NCBI RefSeq assembly: GCF_030247185.1
Contig: NC_080571.1
Location: forward strand, 42,392,002 to 42,456,001
DNA length: 64,000 bases
Direction: 5' to 3'
DNA from: Malaya genurostris
Taxonomy: Eukaryota; Arthropoda; Insecta; Diptera; Culicidae
The translations under genes and the position numbers were made by a program. Below, piece after piece: positions 35,457 to 45,776 of the stretch. Each line of letters opens with the position of its first letter. Position 1 is the stretch's first letter. The notes under the pieces were generated by a model. That model searched no databases. It was not told the DNA's origin and worked only from the letters and a program-made list of their open reading frames with translations.

Positions 35457-36429
35457 TAGGTCTCATGACATTTTCTCTCGTGAATGTTGCCGTTTACTCT
35501 CATAGGTAGCTGTTCTACTCTTTTCAATCTGAGAATGGCTAGTCACAATACACAGTAGCTCCTCCCAAATTCAACAACTTTCGAGAGACAGTCGCCAACA
35601 AGACTTAACTTTGAAATTCGTATTATGTCGATTTTCATGAGGTGTAGGGGGACATGCACAAGAAAGTCTTGCTTCCCAATGCAGATGATTTTTTTTTGCT
35701 GTATCCTTACGTGTTTTGTTTCTCTGCACTCAAGGAAGCGATTCAGTGAGAAAAGCAAAGTAAATGCTTTGACTTCCAGAATATGGATGGTGGGTTCGTT
35801 TTGGCAATTCGGGTGATTTTGATTTTATTTCCAGTTGGTTGATTTACTTCAAGGCACTTTTTCGATCAAAAAATTAAACCCCGTTTAGCATGAAACAGAA
35901 TTGTAGAAGTAATGGGAGCGCAAAATTTATTATCTCTGCTGTAAGATTTCTTGCCTTTGCGTCATACAAGAAAGGCAAAAACTGCGCTCCTGATACTTCG
36001 TGTATGAAATGTAAGTAAATAATTGTAACAGTTTTGACACAACTAGCTTTGTGATTGAATTTTTTCAAAACTTAAAATTGAACCGTCGTTCGCATTCAAT
36101 TTATCACCACAGATCGGTCACAGCGAATATGACAGTCCCGCTATGAAAATGTCATGACATTTTGAACTCGTGACATTCTCAAAACCCGTGACCGAAAATG
36201 AACAAAGCAGCTACTTATCCAGTATGTACGTACACAACCACAAAGCGAACGCTGTGGCTTTGACTGCTGTGAGAGAGTGCGACAAAATTAACTGCTCTCA
36301 ATGTTGCTATCGTGTGTCGTGGCTCTCATGATTGCGCCAAGCTCTCGTGTCATTGCGTGTTGGCTACTGTTGAACGTAGCAGCTGCGCGTATCGTTGGCA
36401 GTGACTATCTTATATTTGGCGACAGGTTA
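35457..36429. repeat. Repeat insertion inside the LINE ORF1
   Basis: AAAAAATGTCA lies on both sides (35446-35456 and 36430-36440), and ORF1 reading stops and resumes at these borders. Parts resemble R3 (GCTCCTGATACTTCGTGTATG near 35983 against a similar phrase near 33938). Pairs of ATGTCATGAC-like motifs near both ends suggest partly inverted ends. Class unknown. Confidence 0.5.
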
Positions 36430-37244
36430 AAAAAATGTCAAATTTTCGCACCCTTGACTGGGATTGCTTTGGGTTGGTTTGACGGAAGCACTGTTGTCAT
36501 TTGGTGTAGTTGTCTCCTTATCCAGTTAATCACATGGCTTACCGTAGTGAACAGCTTTTTGACAATACTGACATGTGGCCATCTGATTGTCATAGGTAAC
36601 AAGTGATTTGCACGGAATTCTTGTATCTTGACCGCAAATCACATTAGAAGGTATAGGCTTCTTCAAGTGTATGCGGAATACACGTACGCCATTTAGAATA
36701 CCGGGGAAAAAATTCTTCCACTTTTCTTTTTCGATAGAGAGAATCTCTCCGTATTGGGACATAGTTTTGCGAATATAATAATCGGTGACGCTCGAGTGAA
36801 GATCATGCACACGCACTTCTATAGCACTGTCATCCATATATACTGGAATGTTGTATTTAATGTTCTCGTGTTCCACATAGTGCACATTGTTATTGTCTTT
36901 TGCGAATTGAGTTGCATCCAACTCTTTATAAAACTGGATGTAAACAACATTATTCGTCTTATTGCATTGAAGTAAATGCACACGTTTAATGTCCAGCTGC
37001 ATTTGCTCCTTAAGCAAACCTTCAAGTTCTCGTATCGAAGGTCGAATTTTGCACTGCCTAAAGTCAACAACAATTGTATTATTTCGTGTCGGCGGTAGCT
37101 TTTGTTCGTTTGGTTCACTCATTTTCGAGGTCTATTGTTCACTACACAATACTGTACTTGGTTTCTTCTGTTTCCAACGTAAGCGGTTTTGTTTTATCGA
37201 CTGACTTGGAGGAGATGTAAAACCGAACTGATTGTTTTTTTATT

Positions 37245-37400
37245 GTCATTATGTTTGCTTCTAATCACAGCATGATCGAGCTTGATCAGATTGCATATTA
37301 ATCCTCCGTGCATAGAAAAAAAGGCATAAGAGTACGAGTGGGAGAAAAATAGTGAGCCACTGCGTTTGTTTCACATTTGTGTACATTGAAAATCGAGTTC
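37245..37400 (-). repeat. R3 copy B, part 2
   Basis: Contains GATCGAGCTTGATCAGATTG, the complement of the R3 phrase at 20940-20960. It is the other side of the R3 copy split by the ORF1-only LINE. Confidence 0.6.
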
Positions 37401-38100
37401 AAAATTAGGTAGGAAAAAAAATTTTGCTGCCACTGCAATTTTGGATAAATAACCGATTACTCTTTCTAAGTTTATAGTGGTTAGTAACTGAATGCCCTCT
37501 TAGAAAAAAAAAAGTTCAACGGTTGTCCTTCATTGGTCCAATACATTGGATCATTGGTCCAATGAAAGTCCAATCGATCGTTCAACGGGAGGCCAACACG
37601 GGACCTTCGTTTGCCGATTTTGAAACAGACCGTTGAACCGAATGCCATTTTTTTCGTTCAACAAACCCGGCAGACAGAGGTCCATTGTTGAGCTATTTTT
37701 AACATAAGGAGTTGGAGCCCCGTTTGACTAATTTTGACTGTAGAATTTCTGAAGTTTTTTCCCCTTATTTGTTTAAACTAACACTACATACCTACACAAA
37801 ACTTTTACTTCACGTAGAATAACAACAAACATTCTTTCTATGTAAAGGTAACACCTAATTTTCACACTATTTTTGCAAGAGAAAAAACAACAACAAACTG
37901 TTCCAGCAAATTGAACGAATATTTCGTGCAATATGTCGTTCAACAAGCGCTCAAAGACCAACAAAATAGAACGGCCTGCTGAGAAGGTGGTTATCTACTT
38001 AAACTTTGACTTGATCGTAAAAAAACAGGAAGCGAGCATTGCCAAAGTCGCCATGACAACACTTTGGCCTATCTTACATTTACCTACACCGCTAAAAATC
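37401..38100. other. Intergenic flank of the intact LINE
   Basis: Short palindromic phrases (ATTGGTCCAAT near 37536 and 37550) are present. A 64-codon frame at 37933 reads into the LINE and is not called. Confidence 0.4.
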
Positions 38101-38114
38101 AACACCTTTTTGCC

Positions 38115-38509
38115 ATTCCTTTCGTGACCGTCGTATCGATCGGATGGTAGTTTGCATTAGAGCAGCTGTGCGTTAATCCATTCTAATCCGTTTCAAGGTC
38201 ATTTAATATCAGATCTTTTGTTCGTGAGCTTGTGCAGTAGATCAATACAGTATAAACAATAAATACCGTTAGACAGTGCCGGGTGCTATTGTGTTAAAAC
38301 AATAAGAACAGTGAACCGACGCTTAGTGTGGTGCCGTGAACCGGTGCTGTGTGCATATTTATTCTCGGAGGTCGTTGTAACTAACGCTTGGCCTCAGCGG
38401 CCGAGTTGCTACGGATCATTAGCTAAGTATAATATTTTTTCCCTTCGTGTCCCTTTATCGTCTTATATTTTGACTCCCCCTATAATTTGCGCGGAACCTC
38501 AACCGCGCT
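38115..38509 (+). promoter_or_regulatory. LINE 5' UTR with presumed internal promoter
   Basis: 395 bp upstream of ORF1. LINEs of this group must carry a promoter inside the transcribed 5' end; no specific box was identified. It shows little resemblance to the 486-bp 5' UTR of the minus-strand relative beyond a CTCGGAGGT phrase. Confidence 0.5.
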
Positions 38510-39868
38510 ATGGCAAGTCCATTAAATTCTCCCCTGCCCCCCGAAGATAAAATGGAAACAGATTTTAAATCTGCCCCAAATAGTAAGACTCACCGGGTTA
38601 AACAGTATCCCGAAGAGCCTTCACCCTCGGCCGGCCTTTATGTGGTTTATTTTCGGACCAAAGAGAAGAATAAACCGCTTAATATTTTGAAAATATCTAA
38701 AGACTTGGAGTCGAAATATACAACATTGAAATTTATTTCAAAAATTCGTCCCGATAAGCTCAGGGTCTCGTTGACCAGTCTGAAACATGCTAATGAGATC
38801 GCTCGAAACGATCACTTTACGCGGGACTACCGCGTTTATATACCAGCTCGCGAAGTCGAGATAGACGGAGTGATCACGGATCCAAGTCTGACATGCGAGG
38901 ACATTCTCAAACATGGGGTCGGATGTTTTAAAGATCCCTTGCTTAAGAATGTCAAGATACTGGACTGCAAACGTTTGCATTCAGTATCGATCGCCGCGGA
39001 TGGGACAAAGTCTTATCCCCACTCGGACTCGTATCGGGTGACCTTCTCCGGCTCGGCTTTGCCGAAATTCGTTCTCCTGGCCAGGGTTCGTCTACCTGTA
39101 CGACTTTTCGTACCACGGGTAATGAATTGCACTAGTTGTCAACAACTAGGACACACAGCTTCCCATTGTGGAAATCGGCCCCGCTGCTCGAAGTGTGGAG
39201 AGAGTCATGCGGATGGCGTTTGCGACAGAGACATTGAAAAGTGTCTTTACTGTGGGGCGGCCCCGCATGACCTCACAGCATGTTCTGCGTATAAATTGCG
39301 TGGAGATCATTTGAAACGATCTCTCAAGCAACGATCAAACCGCTCGTTCGCAGAAATGCTGAAAATCGCCACACCACCTGAACAGAACCCCTACACCTGT
39401 TTGTCTGCGGACGATTGCGACTCTGACGATCCTCAAGAAGGTACATCTTCAACTGTCCCTCGTAGTTTTAGGAAGAGGAAAAATATATCATCTCCTAAAC
39501 TCCCTAGAAAGGGTTCGAAGATATCTCTTGAAGGCCCTCCAAAAGTAACAGCAGAAGGAAGTGTTGGTAAAAAAAACGAAAAGAAGAAGCCAAAAGCTCC
39601 TAGTTCCGGAGACTTGAAATCGGAGAAAGAATATCCAACACTTCCGGGGACACCCAAAACCCCGAAAGTCCCCAAGGAACCAGAAAACACATCAAGTGCT
39701 GGACTTGTAAAATTCAGTGACATTGTGGACTTTATATTTTCCGTCTTCAACATTTCTGACCCCCTAAAAGGTATTTTGATGACTTTCCTGCCAAAAGTTA
39801 AAATGTTTTTGATGCAGCTGACTGCAAAATGGCCCCTCCTCTCAGCAATCGTTTCCTTCGATGGCTAA
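38510..39868 (+). CDS. LINE ORF1: gag-like nucleic-acid-binding protein
   Basis: 452 aa, uninterrupted. After a charged N-terminus and an RNA-binding-like region come three zinc knuckles: C207-x2-C-x4-H-x4-C, C226-x2-C-x3-H-x4-C and C245-x2-C-x4-H-x4-C. A Lys/Ser/Pro-rich linker and a hydrophobic C-terminus follow. Such proteins coat LINE RNA, form the ribonucleoprotein and may deliver it to chromatin. The stop codon overlaps the ORF2 start by 8 nt. About three-quarters identical to the ORF1 at 58052-59398. Confidence 0.93.
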   Translation: MASPLNSPLPPEDKMETDFKSAPNSKTHRVKQYPEEPSPSAGLYVVYFRTKEKNKPLNILKISKDLESKYTTLKFISKIRPDKLRVSLTSLKHANEIARNDHFTRDYRVYIPAREVEIDGVITDPSLTCEDILKHGVGCFKDPLLKNVKILDCKRLHSVSIAADGTKSYPHSDSYRVTFSGSALPKFVLLARVRLPVRLFVPRVMNCTSCQQLGHTASHCGNRPRCSKCGESHADGVCDRDIEKCLYCGAAPHDLTACSAYKLRGDHLKRSLKQRSNRSFAEMLKIATPPEQNPYTCLSADDCDSDDPQEGTSSTVPRSFRKRKNISSPKLPRKGSKISLEGPPKVTAEGSVGKKNEKKKPKAPSSGDLKSEKEYPTLPGTPKTPKVPKEPENTSSAGLVKFSDIVDFIFSVFNISDPLKGILMTFLPKVKMFLMQLTAKWPLLSAIVSFDG

Positions 39869-42800
39869 TTTTTCGAACGAGGTCAAGGATTCGATCACTG
39901 TTTTACAGTGGAACTGTAGAAGTATCATCCCGAAAATAGATCCTTTTAAATACTTAGTAAATAATCTGAAATGTGACGCATTTGCATTGTGCGAAACTTG
40001 GTTAACTTCTGATGTATCACTAAACTTCCACGATTTTAACATAATTCGCCTGGATCGAGATAATCCCTACGGAGGAGTACTTTTGGGGATAAAAAAGTGC
40101 TATTCCTTCTTTCGAATTAACCTCCCCTCGATATCAGGTATTGAAGTTGTCGCATGTCATGTCACAATTAAAGGCAAGGACCTTTGTATTGCTTCCATCT
40201 ATATTCCCCCTAGAGCCTCAGTTGGGTACCACTGGCTCAGCAGTATCATGCAACTTCTTCCCGCACCGACGTTAGTTTTAGGAGACTTTAACTCTCACGG
40301 TGCGGGATGGGGTTGTCTTCATGATGATAACAGATCAGCTATGATCCATGATATTTGCGACAACTTCAATATGACAATCTTGAATACGGGAGAAATGACA
40401 CGAATTCCCGCACCACCAGCAAGACCAAGTGCGCTGGACTTATCCCTCTGCTCGACATCGCTACGGTTGGATTGCACGTGGAAGGTAATCCCTGATCCCC
40501 ACGGTAGCGATCATCTGCCTATCGTAATTTCAATCGCCAGCGGATTAAGACCATCGGAAACAATCAATGTTTTGTATGACCTCACACGAAATATTGATTG
40601 GAAATGCTACGCAATATCGATATCTGAGAAACTAGAAACAACACAAGAACTTCCTCCGGAGGAAGAGTATACGTTTATGGCTGGCTTGATTCTCTACACT
40701 GCGATTCAAGCTCAGACGAAACGTATACCCGGCGCGAATACTAACATTCGTCCTCCCAACCCGTGGTGGGACAAAGAGTGCTCATCACTGAACGCGGAAA
40801 GATCTTTAGCATTCAAAAAGTTCAGAAAATATGGAACACCTGATAATTATAGAAATTACGCAGCGCTAGATAATCAAATGAAGAACTTAGTTAAAGCAAA
40901 GAAACTAGGTTACTGGCGACGGTTTGTTGACGGATTAACAAAAGAAACATCGATGAGCACTCTTTGGAACACAGCCCGACGAATGCGCAACCAAAACACA
41001 ACGAACGAAAGCGAGGAATATTCTAACCGCTGGATATTCGATTTCGCTAAAAAAGTATGTCCTGATTCTGTTCCGGAACAGAAGATATCCCGCGCCGCGA
41101 CTTCGAATACAAACGAAACACCGTTTTCGATGGTAGAGTTCTCACTTGCGCTCTTGTCGTGTAACAATAAGGCCCCGGGGTTAGACAGAATTAAATTCAA
41201 CTTGTTGAAAAAGCTTCCTGACTCTGCCAAAAGGCGCTTGCTGAATTTGTTTAACAAGTTCCTCGAGGGTAATATTGTTCCACACGACTGGAGACAAGTG
41301 AGAGTTATCGCCATTCAAAAACCTGGGAAACCAGCCTCCGATCACAATTCGTATCGGCCGATTGCTATGCTTTCCTGTATCCGGAAGTTGTTCGAAAAAA
41401 TGATTCTCTTCCGTCTAGACAATTGGGTCGAGACTAATGGTTTACTTTCAGATAAACAATTCGGCTTCCGCAGGGGTAAAGGAACGAACGATTGTCTTGC
41501 GTTGCTCTCAACCGAAATTCAAATGGCATTTGCTCGTAAAGAACAAATGGCATCAGTATTTCTAGATATCAAGGGGGCTTTTGATTCAGTTTCTATAAAT
41601 ATCCTATCTAAGAAGCTGCACCAGCATGGTCTTTCGCCGGTTTTGAATACCTTTTTACATAATCTATTGTCCGAGAAACACATGTATTTTGCACATGGTG
41701 ATTTGTCGACAGTACGATTCAGTTACATGGGTCTTCCTCAGGGCTCATGCTTAAGCCCCCTTTTATACAACTTTTACGTAAACAACATTGATGAATGTAT
41801 CAACACATCTTGCACGCTAAGACAACTTGCCGACGACAGCGTTGTGTCCATTATAGGACCCAAAGCTGCCGATCTCCAAGGACCATTACAAGATACCCTC
41901 GACAACTTGTCGACATGGGCTCTTCAAATGGGTATCGAGTTCTCTACGGAGAAAACTGAGCTGGTCGTATTTTCAAGAAAGCGAGAACCAGCACAACTAC
42001 AGCTTCAACTAGGGGGTGGAACCATAGCTCAGGTCTTCACATTTAAATATCTCGGGGTCTGGTTCGACTCCAAAGGCACCTGGGGATGTCACATTAGATA
42101 TCTGAAACAAAAATGCCAGCAGAGAATCAATTTTCTTCGCACAATAACCGGAACTTGGTGGGGTGCAAACCCAGGAGACCTGATCAGGCTGTACCAAACA
42201 ACGATATTGTCCGTAATGGAATATGGATGCTTCTGCTTCCGATCTGCCGCGAACACCCATTTCATTAAACTGGAAAGAATTCAGTATCGTTGTTTGCGTA
42301 TTGCCTTAGGTTGCATGCAGTCGACTCATACGATGAGTCTCGAAGTGCTCGCGGGCGTCTTACCGTTGAAAAACCGATTCTGGGATCTCTCATATCGATT
42401 GCTAATCCGATGCGATATCTTAAATCCGATGGTGATTGAAAACTTCGAAAGGCTTGTCGAGCTCAATTCTCAGACCCGTTTTATGTCCTTGTATTTTGAT
42501 TACATGGCTCAGAATATTAATCCTTCTTCGTTTGTTTCCAACCGTGCTCATTTCTTGGATACTACTAATTCTACTGTGTTTTTCGACACATCCATGAGAG
42601 AAGAGATTCGTGGAATTCCGGACCACGTGCGCCCTCAAGTGGCCCCAAATATTTTTTATAATAAATTTAGAACAGTCAACTGTGAAAAGATGTTTTACAC
42701 TGACGGATCAAACATCAACAGGTCCACAGGCTTCGGAATCTTCAATCAGAACATCACCGCTTCGTACAAACTCAGTGATCCGGCTTCAGTTTACGTCGCA

Positions 42801-43541
42801 GAATTAGCTGCTATTCAGTACACCCTCGAGATCATTGAAACCTTGCCCAAAGACCATTACTTCATTGTCACGGACAGTCTAAGCTCAATAGAAGCTCTCC
42901 GGGCAATGAAGTCAGGAAAGTATCCCCCATATTTCCTGGGGAAAATACGGGAACATTTGAGAACTTTATCTGAACGGTCTTATTTAATATCGTTAGTCTG
43001 GGTCCCTTCGCATTGTTCCATTCCGGGCAATGAAAAGGCAGACTCATTGGCTAAGGTGGGCGCATTACAAGGTGATATTTATGAAAGACCAATCTGCTTC
43101 AATGAATTTTTCAGTATCTCTCGTCAGAAAACTCTCGAAAGTTGGCAAACTTCATGGAGCAATGGCGAACTGGGACGATGGCTGCATTCCATTATCCCTA
43201 GGGTATCGACGAAACCTTGGTTCAGGGGGATGAACGTGAGTCGTGACTTCATTCGTGTGATGTCTCGGCTCATGTCAAACCATTACACCTTCAACGCGCA
43301 CCTCCGGCGTATTGGAATCGTGGAGAGCGGTCTCTGCGCTTGTGGTGACGGTTATCAGGACATCGAGCATGTCGTATGGACGTGTACGGAGTATCGTGAC
43401 GCCAGGTCTTTATTAAAGGACTCCCTAAGGGCCCGAGGTAGACCACCTGAAGTTCCGGTCCGAGATGTGTTGGCTAGTCGGGATATCTCTTATATGCTTC
43501 TTATATACCAGTACCTCAAACACATTAATATCCAAGTGTAA
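39861..43541 (+). CDS. LINE ORF2: endonuclease, reverse transcriptase and RNase H
   Basis: 1226 aa, no stops. APE-type endonuclease: N18, E45, D142-F-N144 in the GDFNS motif, and D217-H218 in GSDHLP. Reverse transcriptase: fingers with GFRRGKGTNDC, LPQGSCLSPLLYNFYV and the catalytic L656-A-D-D659. RNase H: D948 (YTDGS), E981, D1005 and D1061 (GNEKAD). A C-terminal Cys/His motif (CACGDGYQDIEHVVW) follows. Together these nick the target, prime cDNA synthesis from the nick and remove RNA from the hybrid. Every catalytic residue I can check is present, so the element may be competent for transposition. Confidence 0.95.
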   Translation: MANFSNEVKDSITVLQWNCRSIIPKIDPFKYLVNNLKCDAFALCETWLTSDVSLNFHDFNIIRLDRDNPYGGVLLGIKKCYSFFRINLPSISGIEVVACHVTIKGKDLCIASIYIPPRASVGYHWLSSIMQLLPAPTLVLGDFNSHGAGWGCLHDDNRSAMIHDICDNFNMTILNTGEMTRIPAPPARPSALDLSLCSTSLRLDCTWKVIPDPHGSDHLPIVISIASGLRPSETINVLYDLTRNIDWKCYAISISEKLETTQELPPEEEYTFMAGLILYTAIQAQTKRIPGANTNIRPPNPWWDKECSSLNAERSLAFKKFRKYGTPDNYRNYAALDNQMKNLVKAKKLGYWRRFVDGLTKETSMSTLWNTARRMRNQNTTNESEEYSNRWIFDFAKKVCPDSVPEQKISRAATSNTNETPFSMVEFSLALLSCNNKAPGLDRIKFNLLKKLPDSAKRRLLNLFNKFLEGNIVPHDWRQVRVIAIQKPGKPASDHNSYRPIAMLSCIRKLFEKMILFRLDNWVETNGLLSDKQFGFRRGKGTNDCLALLSTEIQMAFARKEQMASVFLDIKGAFDSVSINILSKKLHQHGLSPVLNTFLHNLLSEKHMYFAHGDLSTVRFSYMGLPQGSCLSPLLYNFYVNNIDECINTSCTLRQLADDSVVSIIGPKAADLQGPLQDTLDNLSTWALQMGIEFSTEKTELVVFSRKREPAQLQLQLGGGTIAQVFTFKYLGVWFDSKGTWGCHIRYLKQKCQQRINFLRTITGTWWGANPGDLIRLYQTTILSVMEYGCFCFRSAANTHFIKLERIQYRCLRIALGCMQSTHTMSLEVLAGVLPLKNRFWDLSYRLLIRCDILNPMVIENFERLVELNSQTRFMSLYFDYMAQNINPSSFVSNRAHFLDTTNSTVFFDTSMREEIRGIPDHVRPQVAPNIFYNKFRTVNCEKMFYTDGSNINRSTGFGIFNQNITASYKLSDPASVYVAELAAIQYTLEIIETLPKDHYFIVTDSLSSIEALRAMKSGKYPPYFLGKIREHLRTLSERSYLISLVWVPSHCSIPGNEKADSLAKVGALQGDIYERPICFNEFFSISRQKTLESWQTSWSNGELGRWLHSIIPRVSTKPWFRGMNVSRDFIRVMSRLMSNHYTFNAHLRRIGIVESGLCACGDGYQDIEHVVWTCTEYRDARSLLKDSLRARGRPPEVPVRDVLASRDISYMLLIYQYLKHINIQV

Positions 43542-44156
43542 TCTGTTATACCTCGCTCAGAAAGTATAATCTCCACCTACAGGTTCGACACTAACATCCG
43601 CTCGATTCTCTCGATCACCGTCCCTGTCCACCATCTTCATTGGAACTAACAAGATCTTTTTTTGTCACTAACTTTTCGTTCCCCCCTTCCATGTCTCTTC
43701 ACCATCTCGATGGCAACTAATTAGATCTCTGTAGTTTTCAGACATTTTGTTTCCATACCCCCTATTTACCTCGGTTTTCACAATATTTACTTTTTTTATT
43801 TTCTCATCTCTTCGTAACATCACCATCACCGCCTACGGTCCTACGCTCCAGACGATGACCAGCATGCGGGCCACCCGCCGGGCCTTCGTAGCCTGGGGGT
43901 GTTTCCCGCGGACCCACACGAACCGAAAGGAAGCGGCCATATATAGCACCATTTGGAATTCATGCAATATTCAATTCACCGACACCTGCCGAATACCAGC
44001 TAAAAGCTTTTTTCAAAAATTCTAGACGACATAATCTAATGATACTATTCTAGTTTTAAGTTAGTCGTTAATTAAGATTAGGAAATACCCTTGGCATCTT
44101 AGAGCTTAAGCAGTGTGCCTGAAAATATATATTATACTATTGAAAAAAAAAAAAAA
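43542..44156 (+). other. LINE 3' UTR and poly-A
   Basis: Includes a GC-rich block (about 43850-43925, with GCCTGGGGGTGTTTCCCGCG) that is conserved in the minus-strand copy at about 53995-54068. The poly-A run starts at 44143. Confidence 0.85.
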
Positions 44157-44162
44157 AACACC

Positions 44163-44673
44163 TTTTTGCCTTTCTAATATAGAAAGGTTATGCAATCACT
44201 GTGAAAACCGACGTTTGAACCGAGGCCCGGAGGGCCGAGTGTCATATACCATTCGACTCAGTTCGTCGAGTACGCAAAATGTCTTTGTGTGTATGTGCGT
44301 ATGTGTGTATGTAACGTTTTTTGCACTAACTTTATTGGGTAAAATGTGCAAAAAAATGAAAATATGTGTTCTAACTTTTCTCATAGATGGCGCGACCGAT
44401 TTGCACAAACTTAGGTTCAAATGAAAGGTCCTTTGGCCCCATACGTAATTCCTGCATTTCATCAGGATCCGACTTCCGGATCCGGAAACATAGGGTAAAG
44501 TGTGTTAAAAATTTTATACCATCACTGAAAAGAGCGAAAAACCGTAAAAAGTTTTCTAAATCGACCTCAAATCTTTCTCAATTGATAGTTTTTATCAGTA
44601 GACGGTCAAACAAATCTATTTCGATTATTCTTTTAAGAATCGATGAAAAATAATTTTGAAGAATACCACAGTA
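44163..44673 (+). repeat. R1 copy, truncated by a CCCAAG element
   Basis: Starts at the R1 left terminus, used as the LINE target site, and is collinear with 943-1516 up to the phrase AATACCACAGTA, where the CCCAAG element begins. The remaining R1 end was not found after 45776. Confidence 0.8.
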
Positions 44674-45776
44674 CCCAAGTAACATTTTTAATATTAATAA
44701 ATACTTGTAGCTATCTTCAATGCTACATAATAAATCTTGCATTAAAACTTTAAACTCCACGAAAGCCTACTGAAAACCTCTATAAGAGCATGTTCCTGCC
44801 AAGTGGACCATTCTTCATAAGGTTTATAAAGCAAAGTGAAGAATCATCATAAAGCTGCGTTAAAACTACAAATTCAAGAAAATTTTGAAACCAGATTTAC
44901 GATCAACATTAAATTTATTTCGATGGAATAAATTCCACTATGAATAAACTGTCGTTTTGGTAATACTTTTCTTGATTATATGTGTGTCATATCTGCTTTG
45001 AATGCAATCAGTAACAATTTATTGGATTTTATTTACAAGTTTGAGGCTTTTACGGAACGTAAAAACTTCATGCGCTTTTATTTTTATCGTGAATGTATGG
45101 ATAAAAATAAGAATTATAACTAATCGCTTTGAAATAAATACGGTTTTTGCAAAAGTCTCCATGATTTATGAAAATTATTTTCTGTGATTTATCGTCTTTT
45201 TTGTATAAAACTATTTCGTGGCGATAAAACTTGTGCATACGTTTTGAAAATGAATCATTAAAGCCCATCATTTTTATTCATTTTTGCATTTCGAAGTACA
45301 TTTGATGTCAATAAATGCTACGGTATAGAACATCATAATGGCGGCCATGAAATTTTCTTTAATGCAAATTACGCTTAACCCAAGAAGCAATAAATCAAAT
45401 AGCCCACAACAGGAGTGTCATAAATGTACTTTAGAACCCTCAAATTTGCTTTGAGTGAAACTGTCATTCAATGAACACGCACACACACAAATCTAGTTTT
45501 ATGAAAGAATTTTACTGACAATAATGTTTTAAAGAACATTTTTTAAAGCAATATTAAGAGCGTTTGCATGGTTTTATTCTAGTACAAATTGATTTATTTT
45601 TCGTCCAGTTGTTAGTCTAGGTAAAAGGTTTTATAGAAGCTTTAAAAACTATGATATTACTTGTCAAAAGCGACACTTTTTATAGTTGTTATAAAACAAG
45701 TAGTGATTGAACAATCAATTACAAAACTCCTATAAATTATAATCAAAACCATAAGGCATTCGAATTGTTACTTGGG
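44674..45776. mobile_element. 1.1-kb element with CCCAAGTAACA / TTGTTACTTGGG ends
   Basis: Left CCCAAGTAACATTTTT, right AATTGTTACTTGGG. The interior is AT-rich without a transposase and differs from the element at 22970-24373 apart from the ends. Both examples sit inside R1. Confidence 0.65.

Larger units (their letters stand above)
34031..37122 (-). pseudogene. LINE ORF1 (gag-like) protein, interrupted
   Basis: The intact 5' part (37122-36526) encodes 198 residues. It has two RNA-binding-like halves and then the first part of a zinc knuckle, CQYCQKAVHYGKPC. TAA follows directly, but the frame continues with ETTTPNDNSASVKP. Coding is then broken by an insertion of about 1 kb. Sequence beyond it (about 35400-35217) joins, across the DD41D insertion, with a Ser/Thr/Asn-rich C-terminus ending in a basic PPRKRVTTRSNSKKK stretch. 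Proteins of this type are ORF1 RNA chaperones of mosquito non-LTR retrotransposons. The clade cannot be named without ORF2. Confidence 0.78.
34017..37244 (-). mobile_element. ORF1-only LINE (half-LINE) with nested insertions
   Basis: ATTGTTTTTTTATT flanks the unit at 34017-34030 and 37231-37244, and R3 sequence continues on both outer sides. The unit has a 5' leader of about 108 bp, a gag-like ORF1 start at 37122, ORF1 C-terminal sequence to about 34100 and an A-rich tail next to the left duplication. No reverse transcriptase is present. Removing the DD41D element and the repeat at 35457-36429 leaves about 1.2 kb. The T-rich nature of the duplication lowers its weight, but the R3 split supports the same borders. 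Confidence 0.72.
38101..44170 (+). mobile_element. Full-length I-type LINE, apparently intact
   Basis: The 14-bp direct repeat AACACCTTTTTGCC occurs at 38101-38114 and 44157-44170. The element (38115-44156, about 6.04 kb) has a 5' UTR, two long overlapping ORFs without stops, a 3' UTR and a poly-A tail at 44143-44156. It inserted exactly at the left edge of an R1 copy. The domain order gag-CCHC, APE endonuclease, RT, RNase H fits the I group of non-LTR retrotransposons; the exact clade is an inference. Confidence 0.95.

Noticed and set aside
42009..43233. Frames antisense or shifted within LINE ORF2
   Set aside because: Shadows of the long ORF2 frame.
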